Both the position numbers and the translations under genes were made by a program. Positions 18,242 to 27,540 of a stretch of DNA of 64,000 nt are shown here, piece after piece (position 1 is the first letter of the stretch; every line of letters starts with the position of its first letter). The notes under the pieces are model-generated. The model made no database searches. It saw nothing but the letters and a program-made list of their open reading frames with translations, and had not been told where the DNA came from. Source of the DNA: Thalassotalea_A litorea (GTDB lineage: Bacteria > Pseudomonadota > Gammaproteobacteria > Enterobacterales > Alteromonadaceae). The DNA lies in contig NZ_JBHZSG010000008.1 of NCBI RefSeq assembly GCF_043642205.1, forward strand, positions 48,538-112,537. The letters are read 5' to 3'.

Positions 18242-19684
18242 ATGAAGATGATTCTTAAATCGTCTCATGGGTTACAGTTTTATCTGCTCCTCGTTTTAAT
18301 CTTCTGGTTGCCCATTCCGTTAGGATCTAATCGCCCTTGGGCGTGGGCACTGATGGAAGTGCTAAGCTTTATGCTGTTGCTTTGGTGCCTGGCTACTTCT
18401 GATTGGCAGCGGTTAAAGTCTCGGTTACGTCCTTATCGGTGGTTTTTATTTTTACTCGCGTTATTTTGTGCTTGGCAGCTTTTTCAAGGCTTGCCGTTAC
18501 CTTCCTATTTCGTAGAATTCATTAATCCAGAAGCGGTGCATTTGCACAGTTTAATCGCACCTGGTGGATTAGAAAATCAATCCTCAGTTTGGCTCCCCAT
18601 CTCTCTTGACCCTTATCAAAGTCAAGTTATGACAATTAAATCGTTGTCTTATCTGAGTATTGCCTGCTTAGTCTTTTGGCACATCGATTCCATCGCTAAA
18701 CTTCGTTATCTGTTATTCGTACTCATCAGCGCCGGCGTATTTCAAGCGAGCTATGGTGTGATGACGCTTTTAGAAAGCAACGGTTATGCCTGGTTTTATG
18801 ACATCAGCCTAAAAGGCAATGCCAGCGGCACGTTTATCTATCGCAATCATTTTGCCAACTTTTTGCTGTTATCGGCCAGCATGACAACCGGTTGGCTACT
18901 CTCCCATATATTTGCCCATTCAAAGCGAAGCCAAAAGAGCGCTTTGATGCGGTTTTTGCAAAGCTATTCATCGGGAAAACTGATTTTGCGGTTAAGTTTA
19001 GCCATGATGGTTATCGCCTTAGTGTTATCCCATTCGCGCATGGGAAATGCCGCTTTCTTTGTTTCTTTGACCTTAACCTTAGGGTTATGTATCTGGGTGC
19101 ATAGAAATAAGCCAGGCACAGAGCGTAAACCCATGATCCTATTATTTATCAGTGTATTAATTATTGATTCACTGATCCTGGGGAGCTGGTTTGGCCTTGA
19201 AAAGGTGAAACACCGTATTGAAAATACCAGTCTGGCTGCGGAAACTCGGGACAATGTCGCATTCGACAGTTTAACCTTGATGGGAGAATTTCCATTAACC
19301 GGTACCGGTGCCGGCAGTTTTTATAGTGTCTATCCGCGGGTTGCACAACAGGAGGTTAAAGGGTTCTACGATCATGCCCATAACGATTATGTTCAGTTTG
19401 TTGTGGAATATGGGATTATCTTCACGCTGATCATCGGGGCGCTTGTTGTATTGTCGTTTTTACATGCGTTTTGGGCAATGAAGCATCGCAAGCGCAGCTT
19501 GATCCGCGGCACTTCGGTTGGATGCCAGATGGCAATAATCGCGATGTTATTGCATATAAGTGTTGACTTTAACCTGCAATCCCCAAGCAACTCTGTTTAT
19601 TTTATTATTATTCTTTGTCTGGCCTGGCTTTGCCGCTTCGATTTTAATCAAATGCCGCTCAAGGACAAGTTTAGCCGACCTTAA
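18242..19684 (+). CDS. O-antigen ligase/polymerase family membrane protein (Wzy_C type)
   Basis: 480 residues with about 10-12 membrane helices and a large periplasmic loop. The Wzy_C signature is visible: FIYRNHFANFLLLSASM, HSRMGNAAFF, and in the loop LMGEFPLTGTGAGSFYSVYP with YDHAHNDYVQFVVEYGI (the conserved H-A-H-N-D). Such proteins polymerise or ligate lipid-linked oligosaccharides on the periplasmic side. With the neighbouring exporter genes the likely role is polymerase of a secreted polysaccharide. Start ATG 18242, about 60 bases after the small exported gene. Confidence 0.88.
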   Translation: MKMILKSSHGLQFYLLLVLIFWLPIPLGSNRPWAWALMEVLSFMLLLWCLATSDWQRLKSRLRPYRWFLFLLALFCAWQLFQGLPLPSYFVEFINPEAVHLHSLIAPGGLENQSSVWLPISLDPYQSQVMTIKSLSYLSIACLVFWHIDSIAKLRYLLFVLISAGVFQASYGVMTLLESNGYAWFYDISLKGNASGTFIYRNHFANFLLLSASMTTGWLLSHIFAHSKRSQKSALMRFLQSYSSGKLILRLSLAMMVIALVLSHSRMGNAAFFVSLTLTLGLCIWVHRNKPGTERKPMILLFISVLIIDSLILGSWFGLEKVKHRIENTSLAAETRDNVAFDSLTLMGEFPLTGTGAGSFYSVYPRVAQQEVKGFYDHAHNDYVQFVVEYGIIFTLIIGALVVLSFLHAFWAMKHRKRSLIRGTSVGCQMAIIAMLLHISVDFNLQSPSNSVYFIIILCLAWLCRFDFNQMPLKDKFSRP

Positions 19685-19812
19685 AAACCTCAGACGAAAC
19701 ACCCGCAGTACCAGTAACCAAAGTCTGTTTGATGTTTTTTTAATCGTTGCGATTGCCTCTCTAATTAATTACCATACACTTAAGCGCTAATAATAAGAAT
19801 GTCACCCCCAAT

Positions 19813-21066
19813 ATGATGTTGCAAAAGAATAATATTGTTCTGCTTTTCTTGATGGCTTATTCGGGAATGGTAGCTGCGGTAGAGCCTCAGGTAATGAAAC
19901 TTGGCGGATTTGATTTCATGCCAACGGTTGCCGTTGAGCAGAGCTTTGATTCTAATATTTTAAACGCCGGTTCCGGCAAAGAAGAGATTGACTCCTGGAT
20001 CACCCAAATCAAACCAAAATTTGCTTTGGAGAAAGATTATGGTGGCGATCTTTATCAGTTTTCCTATGAAATCGATAGCGCTTATTACTATGCAAGTTCT
20101 GATGATAATTATACAAACCAGGCCCTAAACGGCGATATTAAGTGGGTGCTTGATCGTTATAATCGGTTCCGTATTTTTGGCGATTATATCATTGATCATG
20201 AGCAACGTGGCGATGGTTATTCGATTGGCTTTGGCGAATATTATAAAAAGCCTACACAGTTCACCGTCAGCGAGGCCGGAGCGGTCTATAGCTATGGCGC
20301 GTTGTCGGCGGTTGCCAGAATTGATTTGAAAGCCAATGTCCGGGATGTGTCCTGGGAAAGTGTTTATGAATCTGACCTCAATATTGACATTCTTGAAGTT
20401 GGTAACGGATTGGATCCAGGTGAAATCGATTTTACCCGTTGGCGGGAATATTCGATGAACGAAATTGGCGCAACCTTCTTTCGCCGCCTTACCGGCAAAA
20501 CTCAGTTAACCGCTGATTTAAGCATTCGCAACTTCAATTATGCGGATGATCCATTTCAGCCGGATAACTTAGATAGCAAACAGGATGGTTTTTATTTGGG
20601 AGTGGAGTGGGAATCAACGAGGTTAACCACAGGTTATGCGAAGTTAGGTTACGAGCGTAAAGAATTTGACTCTCAAAATCGCGGTGAAGCATCCGGGGTG
20701 CGCTGGCTTGTTGGTGTACTTTGGACACCTTTAACTTATTCGAATTTTGATTTTTCAACCTCAAGACAGACCACCGAACAAAAAGGCCAGGGTAATTCCA
20801 TTGATAACACCTATTTTGGCTTAAGTTGGCATCATAAATGGCTTGAACGATTGTCGACCACGATTAATATCGCTTCCAGCCATGATAAATATAATGGTTC
20901 AGTGCGCGAAGACGATAATGGCGTGTATAACCTTAAAACGCATTATCATATGCGACGAAACATCGATATTATCGCAGCTGTAAATTATACCGACCGAGAC
21001 AGTAATCTGGAAATTTTCGATTACTCGGGTACGCATTTTACCGTGTCGGTATTGTTATCTTTGTAA
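19813..21066 (+). CDS. Outer-membrane beta-barrel protein of polysaccharide export (BBP2/VpsM-like)
   Basis: 417 residues with a signal peptide (cleavage near GMVAAVEP) and then regular amphipathic strands rich in Tyr/Phe/Asp (for example YQFSYEIDSAYYYASSDDNY), ending FTVSVLLSL, a barrel-type terminus. It resembles the putative porins found in exosortase- and vps-type polysaccharide loci, where a separate barrel accompanies a short Wza. Likely the outer-membrane exit or a structural part of it (inference). No enzyme motifs are seen. Confidence 0.75.
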   Translation: MMLQKNNIVLLFLMAYSGMVAAVEPQVMKLGGFDFMPTVAVEQSFDSNILNAGSGKEEIDSWITQIKPKFALEKDYGGDLYQFSYEIDSAYYYASSDDNYTNQALNGDIKWVLDRYNRFRIFGDYIIDHEQRGDGYSIGFGEYYKKPTQFTVSEAGAVYSYGALSAVARIDLKANVRDVSWESVYESDLNIDILEVGNGLDPGEIDFTRWREYSMNEIGATFFRRLTGKTQLTADLSIRNFNYADDPFQPDNLDSKQDGFYLGVEWESTRLTTGYAKLGYERKEFDSQNRGEASGVRWLVGVLWTPLTYSNFDFSTSRQTTEQKGQGNSIDNTYFGLSWHHKWLERLSTTINIASSHDKYNGSVREDDNGVYNLKTHYHMRRNIDIIAAVNYTDRDSNLEIFDYSGTHFTVSVLLSL

Positions 21067-21131
21067 CCATAAATAGATTGGCTTTTTTATTTAAAGCCTT
21101 AGTCGTAGAAAAATAGAAGTTGGTACATTCC

Positions 21132-21701
21132 ATGATAGCTCACTCTTCTTGCTCAACTTACCTTTCTAAAGCCCTGGTTTTCACCTGGCTGTTGATTATC
21201 ATTTTTTCAGGATTTAGTGCTAACGCTTCGAAAATCCAGGTCCAGGAATATCGTATCGATAGTGGCGATAAAATTGCCATCGAGGTGTATGGTGAACCAG
21301 AACTTTCCCGGGAACTGCTATTAAATGACAGTGGTAAAATTAACTACCCATTTTTGGGAGAAATTACCATTCAGGGGTTAACTCTGTATCAAGTAGAACA
21401 GGCTATTCATCAAGGGTTAAAGGGCGATTACCTGATTAACCCCAATGTGTCGGTAAGTATCATTACATATCGCCCTTTTTTTATTGACGGTGAAGTTAAA
21501 AAGCCCGGAGGCTACCCTTATCAACCTGGGCTGACTGTCGCCAAAGCTGCCGCGTTGGCCGGTGGGTTTACCGAACGGGCTTCGCTGGACAAAATCTATA
21601 TTGTCAAAAGTGGTGTTGATGATAAACGTCCACAACCCATAGACCAGCACACCCTGATTGGTCCGGGTGACATTATTTCCATTAAGCAAAGTTTCTTTTA
21701 G
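21132..21701 (+). CDS. Short Wza-like polysaccharide export protein
   Basis: 189 residues: hydrophobic N-terminal export signal (VFTWLLIIIFSGFSANA), then a Poly_export domain (YRIDSGDKIAIEVYGEPELS ... GKINYPFLGEITIQGLT) and one SLBB domain (FIDGEVKKPGGYPYQPGLTV ... GPGDIISIKQSFF). It lacks the extra SLBB and the C-terminal membrane-spanning helix of full-length Wza, as in VpsN-type systems that rely on a separate barrel such as the preceding gene. ATG 21132 is chosen over an in-frame TTG at 21120. The stop TAG overlaps the Shine-Dalgarno of the Wzc gene. Confidence 0.88.
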   Translation: MIAHSSCSTYLSKALVFTWLLIIIFSGFSANASKIQVQEYRIDSGDKIAIEVYGEPELSRELLLNDSGKINYPFLGEITIQGLTLYQVEQAIHQGLKGDYLINPNVSVSIITYRPFFIDGEVKKPGGYPYQPGLTVAKAAALAGGFTERASLDKIYIVKSGVDDKRPQPIDQHTLIGPGDIISIKQSFF

Positions 21702-21710
21702 GAGTTGCCT

Positions 21711-23999
21711 GTGACGTTAAGTAATAAGGGGCATCATACTCCAGCCAATATAACCTCCGAGTCTGGCGGCGATTATGTTAATCATGACGAAATTGATTTA
21801 GGGAAACTGATCCGCGTCGTCTGGCGCCATAAACTGGTTATTATTGGCTTCTCGGCAATGGTTACCATGCTAACGGCTATGGTGATGTCATCAAAAACCC
21901 CCATTTATGTCGCATCGGCCAGTTTGCTATTAGAAGCGGAACAAAATCGAGTGTTACAACTTGACGATGTCTATGGCGAATCGACCAATGCCCAAGAGTA
22001 TTATTATTCACAACTTGAGATTATTCGCTCCCGTAAGGTGGCGCAAAAGGTTGTCGATACCCTGAATTTGACGGAGCATCCCTTCTTCAACCAGCCCCAA
22101 GAATATAAACCAGGCCTTAAAGAAACGATTGTTAACTTAGTCAATCCGCAACCACCGGCACCGGCCTTATCGACGGCAGAAAAAGCTAGTCTGAAACGCG
22201 ACGCAGTAATTGGTTATGTCTGGGGCAATATGTCAGCGTCACCCGTGTCAAAGACCCAGGTGGTGACGATTGGTTTTGAGTCTGAATCGCCGGAACTGGC
22301 TGCAACCTTAGCCAATGCCATTGCCAGAGCGTATCTTGATAATCATATGGACGTAAACCTTGATCGCATTGAAAAATCCGCGACCTGGTTAAATGCTAGT
22401 ATGTCAGGCTTAAAACAAAAGCTTGAGACGGCAGAGGAGCGATTGGCAGCGTTTCAGGAACAAGAATCGCTGGTAGATGTACGCGGCATTAAAAGCCTGG
22501 CGGCTCGAGAATTAGAAGAGCTTTCTGGAGAGCTTACCCGCGCTCAGCAACTGGTCGATCAAAGTGAATTAATTAGCTCATTGCTGCAAAACACGCAAAT
22601 GGAAAACGGCTTGTCATTGGACTACATCAATAGTGTGCCGGAGATTTTCAATCACCCATCGGTTCAAAACCTGCAGCAGCAAAAATTATCGATAGAAGCG
22701 AAAAAACAGGAGTTAGCGTTTGTCTACGGACCTAAACATCCGAAAATGATCGCGGTAAATGCTGAGCTTGCCAAAGCACAGACCAATATTGAGCAACAAG
22801 TGTCGTTGTTAATTCGCAGCCTGGGTACTGATACAAGTCAGGCGAAACAGCGAGTGAGGCAAATTAATCAGGCCATTGAAACCGCAAAAGCAAAGTTTCA
22901 ACGTTTGACCCGGATTGAAAACCAGCATCGTGATTTACTTCAGGATGTTGAGACCAATCGCAATTTATATGAGGCCTTCTTCTCAAGATTAAAAGAAACC
23001 GCTCAACTAGAAGGTTTTGAAACGTCGGTTGGTCGTATTATTGATCCAGCGACAACGCCATATGCTCCGTCCAAGCCTCGCAAGAAGTTGGTCGTGGTAT
23101 TAGCGATGATGCTATCGTCGATGCTCGGTGTGGCCTGCGTTCTGCTATTAGAGGCGTTAAACGCTACCATTCGTAGCGCCGAAGACGTCGAACAAAAGTT
23201 GTCGCAAACCTTGTTAGGCATCATTCCTTTGATTGCGATGCATAAAGATGGCAATCAATCGCGGACATTGCGGGAAATCATTAACGGACAGAATAAGCAA
23301 GACCCTGCGTCGCTGCCAGCGGATTATTATTTGCAGGACAAAGAGCATGGGTTTAGTGAAGCGGTGAGGACTATCCGTACCAGTTTGCAAATGTTAAATA
23401 TTGAGTCTCAGGCAAAAACTATCGCGGTTACTTCGACACTGCCCGGTGAAGGCAAAACGCAATTGAGCTCGAATTTGTTTTATGCGATTGGTCAGTTACA
23501 AAAAACCATTATCATTGATGCGGATATGCGCCGCCCAAGTATTGCGAAGAACTTTTCTATCGCGAAAACACAACCTGGACTGGCAAATTATATTGCGGGT
23601 ACCCACGAATTAGAACAATGTATTGTGCATGATAAACATAATCAGATGGATATTATGGTGGCTGGAGATATGGCGCCAAACCCGCAAGAATTATTATCCT
23701 GTGCGAAATTCAAATCCTTGATTGCCAATCTGAGAAGCAACTATGATCGAATCATTATTGATACTCCGCCGATTTTGGCGGTAAGTGACGCTATTTTGAT
23801 TGCAGGCGTAAGTGATGCCCTGATTTATGTGGTCAAAGCGGAAGCGACCAAAGAACAGCAAATCAAAGCAGGCCTGAAACGTCTGCGCACTTCTGGCGTG
23901 GATATCTCTGGGGTTGTATTGAATCGGGTTGATATGAATAAAGCGCAAGCCTATCAGGCGTTTGAAGGCTATTACGATCAATATGGCTACAATAGTTAA
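21711..23999 (+). CDS. Wzc-like polysaccharide co-polymerase with BY-kinase domain
   Basis: 762 residues: Wzz domain with first membrane helix (HKLVIIGFSAMVTMLTAMVM), long coiled-coil periplasmic region (about 200-420), second helix (KKLVVVLAMMLSSMLGVACV), then a tyrosine autokinase with Walker A GEGKT from about 579, Walker A' IIIDADMRRP, Walker B IIIDTPP. The C-terminus carries a Tyr cluster (YQAFEGYYDQYGYNS), the autophosphorylation site of the family. It controls chain length and export. TAGGAG ends 6 bases before GTG 21711, making that the likely start, not the in-frame TTG at 21705. No cognate Wzb phosphatase is in the window. Confidence 0.93.
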   Translation: MTLSNKGHHTPANITSESGGDYVNHDEIDLGKLIRVVWRHKLVIIGFSAMVTMLTAMVMSSKTPIYVASASLLLEAEQNRVLQLDDVYGESTNAQEYYYSQLEIIRSRKVAQKVVDTLNLTEHPFFNQPQEYKPGLKETIVNLVNPQPPAPALSTAEKASLKRDAVIGYVWGNMSASPVSKTQVVTIGFESESPELAATLANAIARAYLDNHMDVNLDRIEKSATWLNASMSGLKQKLETAEERLAAFQEQESLVDVRGIKSLAARELEELSGELTRAQQLVDQSELISSLLQNTQMENGLSLDYINSVPEIFNHPSVQNLQQQKLSIEAKKQELAFVYGPKHPKMIAVNAELAKAQTNIEQQVSLLIRSLGTDTSQAKQRVRQINQAIETAKAKFQRLTRIENQHRDLLQDVETNRNLYEAFFSRLKETAQLEGFETSVGRIIDPATTPYAPSKPRKKLVVVLAMMLSSMLGVACVLLLEALNATIRSAEDVEQKLSQTLLGIIPLIAMHKDGNQSRTLREIINGQNKQDPASLPADYYLQDKEHGFSEAVRTIRTSLQMLNIESQAKTIAVTSTLPGEGKTQLSSNLFYAIGQLQKTIIIDADMRRPSIAKNFSIAKTQPGLANYIAGTHELEQCIVHDKHNQMDIMVAGDMAPNPQELLSCAKFKSLIANLRSNYDRIIIDTPPILAVSDAILIAGVSDALIYVVKAEATKEQQIKAGLKRLRTSGVDISGVVLNRVDMNKAQAYQAFEGYYDQYGYNS

Positions 24000-24098
24000 G
24001 TGCTTGACAGGCCTAAGTGTGCCCATTGTTGAGCACGGTGCTTGGCGATATGTATTGTGATGGGCAAAGGTACGCGCTTTGATGGGATTTTTGAATCA

Positions 24099-24641
24099 AT
24101 GAAAAAAGCATGTTTGATTATTCCATTATTGATTTTAACGCTGCTGGCAAGCTCTTATGGACTTGCAAACATTTATTTCAAGCAAGCGGAAGTGCGAGTT
24201 AAGCGCTGGCAAATTGACACCCAGCTCATCAATGAGGAAGACTATCGTCAGGCCCTGGATTATGCCAACAAAGCGTTATTGTTTCATTCTGGCCACAATC
24301 AATATCTGGAGATCAAAGCGCAGATACTAGAGTGGGGGGCAGATGAGGGAATAGGGCAACCCAGAGCGACAGCGTTGCGCCAAGCCAAACAGCTATATCT
24401 GCAATCTACTTCGACGCGACCAACCTGGCCGGGTACCTGGGCCGCATTAGCCATGTTGAAATGGCGAATGCAGGAATTTGATATGGAAATGGTTAGCTAT
24501 CTGAAAAATGCCTATGCCGTCGGTAAAAACAGCCCGGAAGTTAAATTAGCATATCAACAATTAGGTCCCGTACTTCGAGACTATTACCCGCAACTTTTCG
24601 CTTCTGTCGAGGCCTCATACAATCTTCTTGGAAATAAATAA
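24099..24641 (+). CDS. VpsP-like membrane-anchored polysaccharide biosynthesis protein
   Basis: 180 residues: an N-terminal membrane helix (ACLIIPLLILTLLASSYGLA) followed by a helical, TPR-like region (YRQALDYANKALLFHSGHNQ, ARPTWPGTW-like block with TRPTWPGTWAALAMLKWRMQ). Resemblance in size, layout and position right after a Wzc gene points to the VpsP family. Function in polysaccharide assembly is not defined. Upstream in-frame ATG 24060 and TTG 24042 would add a charged, non-helical extension; I prefer ATG 24099 because the membrane helix follows at once, though the Shine-Dalgarno is weak either way. Confidence 0.65.
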   Translation: MKKACLIIPLLILTLLASSYGLANIYFKQAEVRVKRWQIDTQLINEEDYRQALDYANKALLFHSGHNQYLEIKAQILEWGADEGIGQPRATALRQAKQLYLQSTSTRPTWPGTWAALAMLKWRMQEFDMEMVSYLKNAYAVGKNSPEVKLAYQQLGPVLRDYYPQLFASVEASYNLLGNK

Positions 24642-24709
24642 AAACACTTAAATCCAACAACTTAAAGCGTTTGCTCTGTGATTTTGTAGGATGATTATGG
24701 CGTTGTTTA

Positions 24710-24748
24710 TGGCGACTTCTGTTATCTCTTCTATACTGTTTTTAATAA
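24710..24748 (+). promoter_or_regulatory. Promoter-like motif upstream of rmlB, shared with the UDP-sugar dehydrogenase gene
   Basis: TGGCG at 24710, 10 bases, then TCTCTTCTATACT at 24725-24737 (TATACT as a -10 element) and TTAATAA at 24742. The same layout, with an identical 13-mer and identical spacing to TGGC, occurs at 28628-28667. There is no good -35 at the standard distance, which suggests activator dependence (inference). Confidence 0.55.
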
Positions 24749-24925
24749 CAAAAAACGGGCTTAAGGGATAAGTCATTACAACGTAGTGGTCTATATTCAG
24801 GTTTCTTTGAATAGCACATTGGATCACAACTACCTCCCTTGAAAAACATTCCCTGTTTGTAACGTGATTATTTTGCATAACGAAACACTTTTTCGTTTCA
24901 ATGCTTCGTTTGGTATGGACATTTT

Positions 24926-26029
24926 ATGAAAATCATCGTGACAGGTGGCGCCGGATTTATCGGTAGCGCCGTGATCAGGCACATTCTGCAACACACATCA
25001 GATCAGGTGTTGAATTACGATTGCTTAACTTACGCCGGCAATCAGGAATCAATTCCTGCCTATCTAACGACACAAAAAGATGCAAAAACGGGTGAGCCAC
25101 AATATCAATTCATCAAAGGTGATATCTGTGATGCGGAGCTTTTTACGGCTTTGCTTAACCAATATCAGCCAGATGCCATCATGCATCTGGCTGCAGAATC
25201 CCATGTCGATCGCTCCATTGATGGTCCGGCTCTGTTTATTAAAACCAATGTTGTTGGCACCTGTAACCTTTTAGAGTGTGCCAGAAAATACTGGCTAAGC
25301 ATGGCTGAAGAACGTAAATCTACGTTTCGATTCCTCCATGTTTCCACCGATGAAGTATTCGGCGACTTAGAGTCTGACGATTCCAAATTTACCGAAACAA
25401 CCCCTTATGCACCGTCCAGTCCATATTCAGCTTCTAAGGCTGGTAGTGACCACCTGGTTAGAGCCTGGGGGCGAACCTATGGGTTTCCGGTATTAATCAC
25501 CAATTGCTCGAATAACTATGGCCCTTATCATTTTCCCGAGAAACTCATTCCTCACATTATCTTGAATGCACTGCAAGGCAAACCTTTACCCGTATATGGC
25601 GATGGCAAGCAAGTCCGTGACTGGCTTTATGTAGATGATCATGCCCAGGCGTTATTGACCGTTGTCAAAGAAGGAAATGTCGGTGAAACCTATACCATAG
25701 GCGGCAATAACGAGAAACAAAATATCGAAGTCATAACGTCGATTTGCGATATTTTAAATCGCAAGGTCTCAGCCAAGCCTGATGGTATATCAGATTATGC
25801 GCAATTAATTACCTATGTTCAGGACAGGCCTGGACATGACAAGAGATATGCAATCGATGCGTCAAAGATTGCAAATTCATTACATTGGCAACCTAAAGAG
25901 TCATTTCAATCGGGCATTGAAAAAACCGTTCAGTGGTATCTGGACAACCCGGATTGGTGGCAGCGCGTACTTTCGGGAAAATATCAATTAACCAGGCTAG
26001 GAGATAGTCAGTATCATGAAACCTTATAA
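24926..26029 (+). CDS. rmlB: dTDP-glucose 4,6-dehydratase
   Basis: 367 residues. Rossmann motif GGAGFIGSAVIRHI at residues 7-20, catalytic block STDEVFGDL, and YSASKAGSDHLVRAW with the Tyr/Lys of the extended SDR family. It converts dTDP-glucose to dTDP-4-keto-6-deoxyglucose, step 2 of dTDP-L-rhamnose synthesis. It overlaps rmlA by 14 bases and is the first gene of a rmlBACD run. The 280-base gap before it carries a promoter-like motif. Confidence 0.96.
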   Translation: MKIIVTGGAGFIGSAVIRHILQHTSDQVLNYDCLTYAGNQESIPAYLTTQKDAKTGEPQYQFIKGDICDAELFTALLNQYQPDAIMHLAAESHVDRSIDGPALFIKTNVVGTCNLLECARKYWLSMAEERKSTFRFLHVSTDEVFGDLESDDSKFTETTPYAPSSPYSASKAGSDHLVRAWGRTYGFPVLITNCSNNYGPYHFPEKLIPHIILNALQGKPLPVYGDGKQVRDWLYVDDHAQALLTVVKEGNVGETYTIGGNNEKQNIEVITSICDILNRKVSAKPDGISDYAQLITYVQDRPGHDKRYAIDASKIANSLHWQPKESFQSGIEKTVQWYLDNPDWWQRVLSGKYQLTRLGDSQYHETL

Positions 26030-26936
26030 AGGAATTATTCTTGCCGGAGGTTCGGGAACCCGATTGCACCCCATTACGATGGGTGTATCGAAGCAGTTAT
26101 TACCGGTTTATGACAAGCCGATGATTTACTATCCCTTATCGGTTTTAATGCTGGCGGGGATCAAAGAAGTGTTAATTATTTCAACCCCGGAGGACATGCC
26201 GGGATTCAAACGCTTACTTGGTGATGGCCAACAGTTTGGCCTTGAGTTGCAATATGCGGAACAACCCTCCCCAGATGGTCTGGCACAGGCATTTATTATT
26301 GGTGAGCAATTTATCGGTGACTCCAATGTTTGTCTGGTACTCGGCGATAATATCTTTTACGGCCAGCATTTTACCGACAAACTTAAGTTAGCAACAGAGT
26401 TTGAAACCGGTGCCATGGTGTTCGGATATCACGTCAAAGATCCTGAACGTTTCGGTGTGGTTGAGTTTAACGCCGAAGGCAAAGCGACCAGCATTGAAGA
26501 AAAGCCGAAAATTCCTAAATCCAGTTATGCGGTGACCGGTCTGTATTTTTACGACAATCGGGTTATCGATATCGCCAAGAACATTAAACCATCTCCGCGT
26601 GGCGAGCTGGAAATCACTGAGATAAATAATGAATATTTGCGCTTAGGCGAACTCAACGTGACTATTTTAGGTCGAGGCTGTGCCTGGTTAGATACCGGGA
26701 CTCACGACTCCCTCGCAGAAGCCGGCCACTTTGTACAGGCCGTAGAAAAACGTCAGGGCCTGAAAGTGGCGTGTCTGGAAGAAATTGGTTTTCGAAATGG
26801 TTGGCTTTCCTCACAGCAACTACAAACGTCGATTAACCGTTATCAGAAGACAGAATATGGACAGTACCTGGCATCGCTTATGCCGATGGGGTTAGGAGCG
26901 GATTACAATGAAAGTTATCTCTACAAAAATATCTGA
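26016..26936 (+). CDS. rmlA: Glucose-1-phosphate thymidylyltransferase
   Basis: 306 residues, long form. Nucleotide-binding signature GIILAGGSGTRLHPITMGVS at residues 5-24, YDKPMIYYPLSVLMLAGI, LVLGDNIFYG, and the substrate motif VEFNAEGKATSIEEKPK. It makes dTDP-glucose from dTTP and glucose-1-phosphate, the first and feedback-controlled step of rhamnose synthesis. Overlaps rmlB upstream (14 bases) and rmlC downstream (29 bases), so the three are translationally coupled. Confidence 0.96.
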   Translation: MKPYKGIILAGGSGTRLHPITMGVSKQLLPVYDKPMIYYPLSVLMLAGIKEVLIISTPEDMPGFKRLLGDGQQFGLELQYAEQPSPDGLAQAFIIGEQFIGDSNVCLVLGDNIFYGQHFTDKLKLATEFETGAMVFGYHVKDPERFGVVEFNAEGKATSIEEKPKIPKSSYAVTGLYFYDNRVIDIAKNIKPSPRGELEITEINNEYLRLGELNVTILGRGCAWLDTGTHDSLAEAGHFVQAVEKRQGLKVACLEEIGFRNGWLSSQQLQTSINRYQKTEYGQYLASLMPMGLGADYNESYLYKNI

Positions 26937-27453
26937 CTTAAAAGTCATTGAACCGGAAATCTATGGTGATGATCGTGGATTTTTTCTCGAAACCTTTCAA
27001 TCAAATCGCTACCGGGAAAAAGTTGGTATTGAACAGGAGTTTGTACAGGATAATTATTCAAGGTCGCGTAAAGGGGTTTTGCGCGGACTGCATTTTCAAG
27101 TAAAAAAACCGCAGGGCAAGTTAGTAAGAGTTGTACGTGGCGAAGTATTTGACGTCGCTGTCGATATTCGAAAGGACTCCGCTACATTCGGTCAGTGGCA
27201 TGGCGAGATCCTTTCCGAGGAAAATAAACGGCAGTTTTGGATCCCACCTGGTTTTGCCCATGGATTTGTTGTCTTATCCGACGTTGCCGATTTCGAATAC
27301 AAATGCACAAGTTTTTATGATCCTAATGACGAAGGCGGGCTGCTTTGGAATGACAAAGATCTTGATATCCAATGGCCGGTCGAGCAATTAGGCAGCGTGC
27401 AGCTTTCTGAAAAAGACAAATGTGCCTTACCTTTGCAAGATCTGCCCCGTTAA
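26908..27453 (+). CDS. rmlC: dTDP-4-dehydrorhamnose 3,5-epimerase
   Basis: 181 residues, the usual size of this cupin enzyme. Motifs: IYGDDRGFFLETF, QDNYSRSRKGVLRGLHFQ with the catalytic His, GEVFDVAVDIRKDSATFGQW and FWIPPGFAHGFVVLSDVADF. It epimerises C3 and C5 of the keto sugar. The gene starts inside rmlA, 29 bases before its end. Confidence 0.96.
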   Translation: MKVISTKISDLKVIEPEIYGDDRGFFLETFQSNRYREKVGIEQEFVQDNYSRSRKGVLRGLHFQVKKPQGKLVRVVRGEVFDVAVDIRKDSATFGQWHGEILSEENKRQFWIPPGFAHGFVVLSDVADFEYKCTSFYDPNDEGGLLWNDKDLDIQWPVEQLGSVQLSEKDKCALPLQDLPR

Positions 27454-27540
27454 CTGTGTATGGCTTTTGCGCTAAGTGCTGATCCCTGCGACCTAAAAGA
27501 GTCGCGAAAATTAATAATGACATTCTAAGGAAAGAACACG

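Noticed and set aside
24642..24925. JUMPstart/ops element before the rml genes
   Set aside because: The GGCGGTAGCGT-type ops core is not present in this gap.
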